The translations under genes were made by a program, and so were the position numbers. This document shows positions 6,530 to 8,682 of a DNA stretch of 8,682 bases, one piece after another. Numbering within the stretch: the stretch's first letter is position 1; each line of letters begins with the position of its first letter. The notes beneath the pieces were generated by a model. The model ran no database searches, was not told the origin of the DNA, and saw only the letters and a program-made list of their open reading frames with translations. The stretch comes from Phycisphaeraceae bacterium (GTDB lineage Bacteria; Planctomycetota; Phycisphaerae; Phycisphaerales; Phycisphaeraceae): positions 1 through 8,682 of the forward strand of contig JAESSU010000517.1 of the NCBI GenBank assembly GCA_016763955.1. Direction: 5' to 3'.

Positions 6530-6686
6530 TTTCGAATCTTGAATTTTGAATTTAAACCGCAAGTCACCAAGCACGCTAACGCCAAAAAACAGCGTAAGAA
6601 AAACCACCGCGTAAATTGTTTTCTCAAGTTCTCTGTGGCAAAAATAGCTTGTCTAGCTTGCCTAGCTTGCCGTAACACAAAGGCCT
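6530..6686. other. Convergent intergenic gap with possible decayed repeat element
   Basis: The gap between usp and lutC contains an AT-rich start with TTGAATT twice in tandem (6539-6552). Next come AACCGCAAGTCACCAAGC-type sequence (from about 6555) and CTCAAGTTCTCTGTGGC (about 6624-6640). The last two remind me of the ends of dispersed intergenic repeats seen in many environmental bacteria, but this is recollection and other copies lie outside the window. I see no hairpin with a T-tract in either direction. Confidence 0.3.
6645..6671. repeat. Threefold 9-bp tandem repeat TAGCTTGYC
   Basis: TAGCTTGTC (6645-6653), TAGCTTGCC (6654-6662) and TAGCTTGCC (6663-6671) follow each other with no gap and one substitution. 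The array ends 15 bases before the end of lutC. It is non-coding, and could be a small variable-number repeat. Confidence 0.8.
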
Positions 6687-7358
6687 TTATAAATCTTCCA
6701 CCACAAACACATCTACCTTAGCCGGGCCATGAACACCGGTGATTAACACGCCTTCGATGTCCGCAGTCTTACTGGGGCCAGTGATAATAGCAATGCTTGA
6801 AGGCATTTCTTGGCTGCTTAGTGATGACCGATCATTCCAAAAGTCAATCAAGTCGGGCATGATCTGAGACTTTTTCACAACGGCTAAATGCCAAGGCACG
6901 ATCAATGACAACCCGCGCGTATGATTCGCACTAGACTCACAGATCATCGATCCCGTCTCAGCAATAGCACCATGCACATCCGTAATACCTGCTTCCAAAT
7001 CAAACTGATTACCTAGTCCTGGATTCGCTTGCCAGTCAAAGATTTCAAATCCGCCCTGCTTAACAGCATCCGTTAGAGCTTGTCCTTGCTCCATACTGAT
7101 GCCCAGCTTGCGGACGTTTTCTTCACGCAAACGAGCGGTCATTTTTTCGTGCAAAGTCGCTTGTGTGACCTGATGGATTGTCATGCCTGTCGCGGCTGCT
7201 GTTTTGCAGAAGATCGCAAAGAGGTCTGCATCAGGCTCGACCAAACGCGCGATCGACTCATCCACTTCCGGGGGCATAGGAATGTCTTTGATCGTGGCAG
7301 TACGGCCCAATGGTTTATGGAGCCTTGCTAGGAATGATTCACGGGTGCTTCGGGCCAT
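6687..7358 (-). CDS. lutC: Lactate utilization protein C (LutC/YkgG, LUD domain)
   Basis: LutC is a cytoplasmic subunit of the LutABC complex that oxidises L-lactate to pyruvate; its exact role within the complex is not settled. The 223-residue product has the usual length. It carries the LUD-domain signatures AGITDVHGAIAETGSM (residues 123-138), LSLIVPWHLAVV (150-161) and the C-terminal ITGPSKTADIEGVLITGVHG (192-211). I start at ATG 7358, six bases after the AAAGGGGG Shine-Dalgarno sequence (minus strand, 7365-7372). A GTG one codon earlier (7361) is only three bases from it and less likely. The ATG shares one base with the lutB stop codon (TGATG), so translation is probably coupled. No terminator is visible downstream. 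Confidence 0.93.
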   Translation of the reverse strand: MARSTRESFLARLHKPLGRTATIKDIPMPPEVDESIARLVEPDADLFAIFCKTAAATGMTIHQVTQATLHEKMTARLREENVRKLGISMEQGQALTDAVKQGGFEIFDWQANPGLGNQFDLEAGITDVHGAIAETGSMICESSANHTRGLSLIVPWHLAVVKKSQIMPDLIDFWNDRSSLSSQEMPSSIAIITGPSKTADIEGVLITGVHGPAKVDVFVVEDL

Positions 7359-8682
7359 CACTTACCCCCTTTGAGCTTTTGGTGTTCATCCCACCATGTT
7401 CTAAAATCTTTACTCGGCGGCGTGACCAGATCACGTTTGTCTGTCCAACCTGCTGCTGGGCCGGGGATCTTTTTGATCCAGCCTCGGTTAAGGTACGGAT
7501 CATTGTTTTTGATGGTCTGCCCCATCCTCGCTCGCGTTCGCATAAACAAACCTGCGACCTTTCCTGCAAGGCGATAGGTCCATGCTTTTTTCAGACTCAA
7601 AGCCCATATCTTAAAGAAGATGCGGTCGGAGATTTTGTCATGCTTGCCACCAATAAGTTCCGCACGGAGTTTAATCAGATATTTAGGAATATTGATTTTC
7701 ACCGGACATGCTTCGTAACACGCACCGCAAAGACTCGACGCGTAAGGCAGGTCTTTGTAGTTGGCTAAGCCTTTAAGCACGGGGGTGAGAATTGCACCGA
7801 TGGGGCCTGCGTAAACACTGCCATAGCTATGTCCGCCAACCTCGCGATAAACCGGACAACTATTTAAACACGCACCGCAGCGGATACACCGGAGCATCTC
7901 GCGGGTTTCGGGCTTGAGCACTTCCGTGCGTCCGTTGTCGATGAGAATGATGTGTTGCTGCTGGGGGCCATCAGGTTCAGCATCACGTTTTGGGCCGGTC
8001 ATGATGTGGTTGTACACGGTAATGGGCGAGCCAATCGCAGATCGCGAAAGCAGCTTCAAATACACAGGCAAATGTTTACGTGACGGGATCATTTTTTCAA
8101 TCCCGATAAATGCAATATGCACTGGTGGTACGGAAGTACAAAGCCTGCCATTACCTTCATTGGTACAGATCACCACGCTGCCTGACTCTGCGATCATAAA
8201 GTTCCCGCCTGAGACGCCGATGTCTGCTTGACGGTATTTATCACGCAATTGATGACGAGCAATTTTAGTCAGCGCTTCGGGATCATCGGTGTAGGGTACG
8301 CCTAGTTCACGTTCGAATGCTCGCCCGACCGACTCACGGTTTTTGTGAATCATGGGCGTGACTAAATGCGAAGGCGCATCATTATCAAGCTGGAGAATAT
8401 ATTCGCCCAGATCAGTTTCAATGGTCTCTACGCCAACAGCTTCTAGATCATGAACGAGATTGGTTTCCTCGGTGACCATGGACTTACTTTTCACGCAGAG
8501 CTTGGCATGATTCTGCTTGGCGATCTCGATGCAAATTGCATTGGCTTCTTTGTCATCCGCGGCATAATGAACTTGTGTCCCAGCAGCGGTGGCATTATCG
8601 ATAAACTGCTCAATGTAGTAGTCCAGATGGTCAAGGGTGTGCTGCTTAATGTCACCTGCAAGCGTGCGCATCTTGCCATAGT
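7358..8682 (-). CDS. lutB: Lactate utilization iron-sulfur protein B (LutB/LldF), 5' end cut by the window
   Basis: LutB is the iron-sulfur subunit of the LutABC L-lactate oxidation complex. The frame stays open to the right edge, so the ATG at 8671 is internal and the true start lies outside; at least 440 residues are seen, and the family is about 470. Counting from that ATG, residues 1 to about 245 form the LUD domain, with GVSGGNFMIAESGSVVICTNEGNGR at about 152-176 (contains the conserved AESGS and NEGNGR). The ferredoxin-like part follows: CxxCxxCxxxCP (C262, C265, C268, C272) and CxxCxxxCP (C315, C318, C322), the normal LutB set. HSYGSVYAGPIGAILTP lies between them at 281-297. The C-terminus has the conserved tryptophan-containing FRTWW. 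lutC follows with a one-base overlap; lutA is expected upstream, beyond the window. Confidence 0.94.
   Translation of the reverse strand, partial: YGKMRTLAGDIKQHTLDHLDYYIEQFIDNATAAGTQVHYAADDKEANAICIEIAKQNHAKLCVKSKSMVTEETNLVHDLEAVGVETIETDLGEYILQLDNDAPSHLVTPMIHKNRESVGRAFERELGVPYTDDPEALTKIARHQLRDKYRQADIGVSGGNFMIAESGSVVICTNEGNGRLCTSVPPVHIAFIGIEKMIPSRKHLPVYLKLLSRSAIGSPITVYNHIMTGPKRDAEPDGPQQQHIILIDNGRTEVLKPETREMLRCIRCGACLNSCPVYREVGGHSYGSVYAGPIGAILTPVLKGLANYKDLPYASSLCGACYEACPVKINIPKYLIKLRAELIGGKHDKISDRIFFKIWALSLKKAWTYRLAGKVAGLFMRTRARMGQTIKNNDPYLNRGWIKKIPGPAAGWTDKRDLVTPPSKDFRTWWDEHQKLKGGK

Noticed and set aside
6573..6600. ACGCT...AGCGT inverted repeat as a terminator for usp or lutC
   Set aside because: The stem is only five pairs with a 12-base loop and has no adjacent T-tract on either strand.
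7310..7768. Plus-strand open frame of 152 codons across the lutB/lutC junction
   Set aside because: It is antisense to two well-recognised genes, including the second iron-sulfur motif of LutB, and has no recognisable domain.
8669..8671. ATG at 8671 as the start of lutB
   Set aside because: The frame continues open to the right edge and the LutB family has additional N-terminal residues before this point, so the gene is taken as truncated by the window.

Overview
The window carries seven protein genes, two of them cut by the window edges, with no rRNA, tRNA, transposase or CRISPR array that I can see. The organism looks like a Gram-negative-type bacterium using the MEP isoprenoid pathway. 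The very long RseP-type protease with several PDZ-like units, the lysine/arginine-rich low-complexity tail and the moderate GC content would fit a planctomycete, possibly Phycisphaerae. That placement is inference; no marker gene here proves it.

Region 1 (3-4161, + strand) is a probable operon. The low-complexity, highly basic C-terminal part of an unidentified protein (3-746) is followed 21 bp later by dxr (768-1994), and 22 bp after that by an RseP-like site-2 protease (2017-4161). The dxr-rseP pairing is a common bacterial arrangement near other envelope and isoprenoid genes. A perfect 9-bp hairpin covers the dxr stop codon and ends right at the rseP ribosome binding site. The operon ends at a strong hairpin plus T-tract (4184-4225) that is built to work in both directions.

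Region 2 (4226-6103) holds an aldehyde dehydrogenase on the minus strand (4292-5788, ExaC/AldB-like), converging on the shared terminator. Upstream of it lies an AT-rich gap of about 315 bp with a candidate promoter and two small palindromes. That gap also leads into the divergent universal stress protein gene, which I start at a TTG at 6104.

Region 3 (6530-8682) holds lutC and lutB on the minus strand, overlapping by one base (TGATG). They encode two subunits of the L-lactate oxidation complex; lutA would be expected beyond the right edge. The convergent gap between usp and lutC (6530-6686) has a threefold 9-bp tandem repeat and sequence resembling a decayed intergenic repeat, but no clear terminator.

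Most of the window is core metabolism and envelope maintenance plus aldehyde/lactate oxidation. I do not see a convincing new multi-gene system. The features most worth a second look are the stop-codon hairpin between dxr and rseP, the four PDZ-like units and acidic insert of the protease, the pentapeptide repeat in the first protein, and the possible aldehyde-to-lactate-to-pyruvate link between the dehydrogenase and lutBC.
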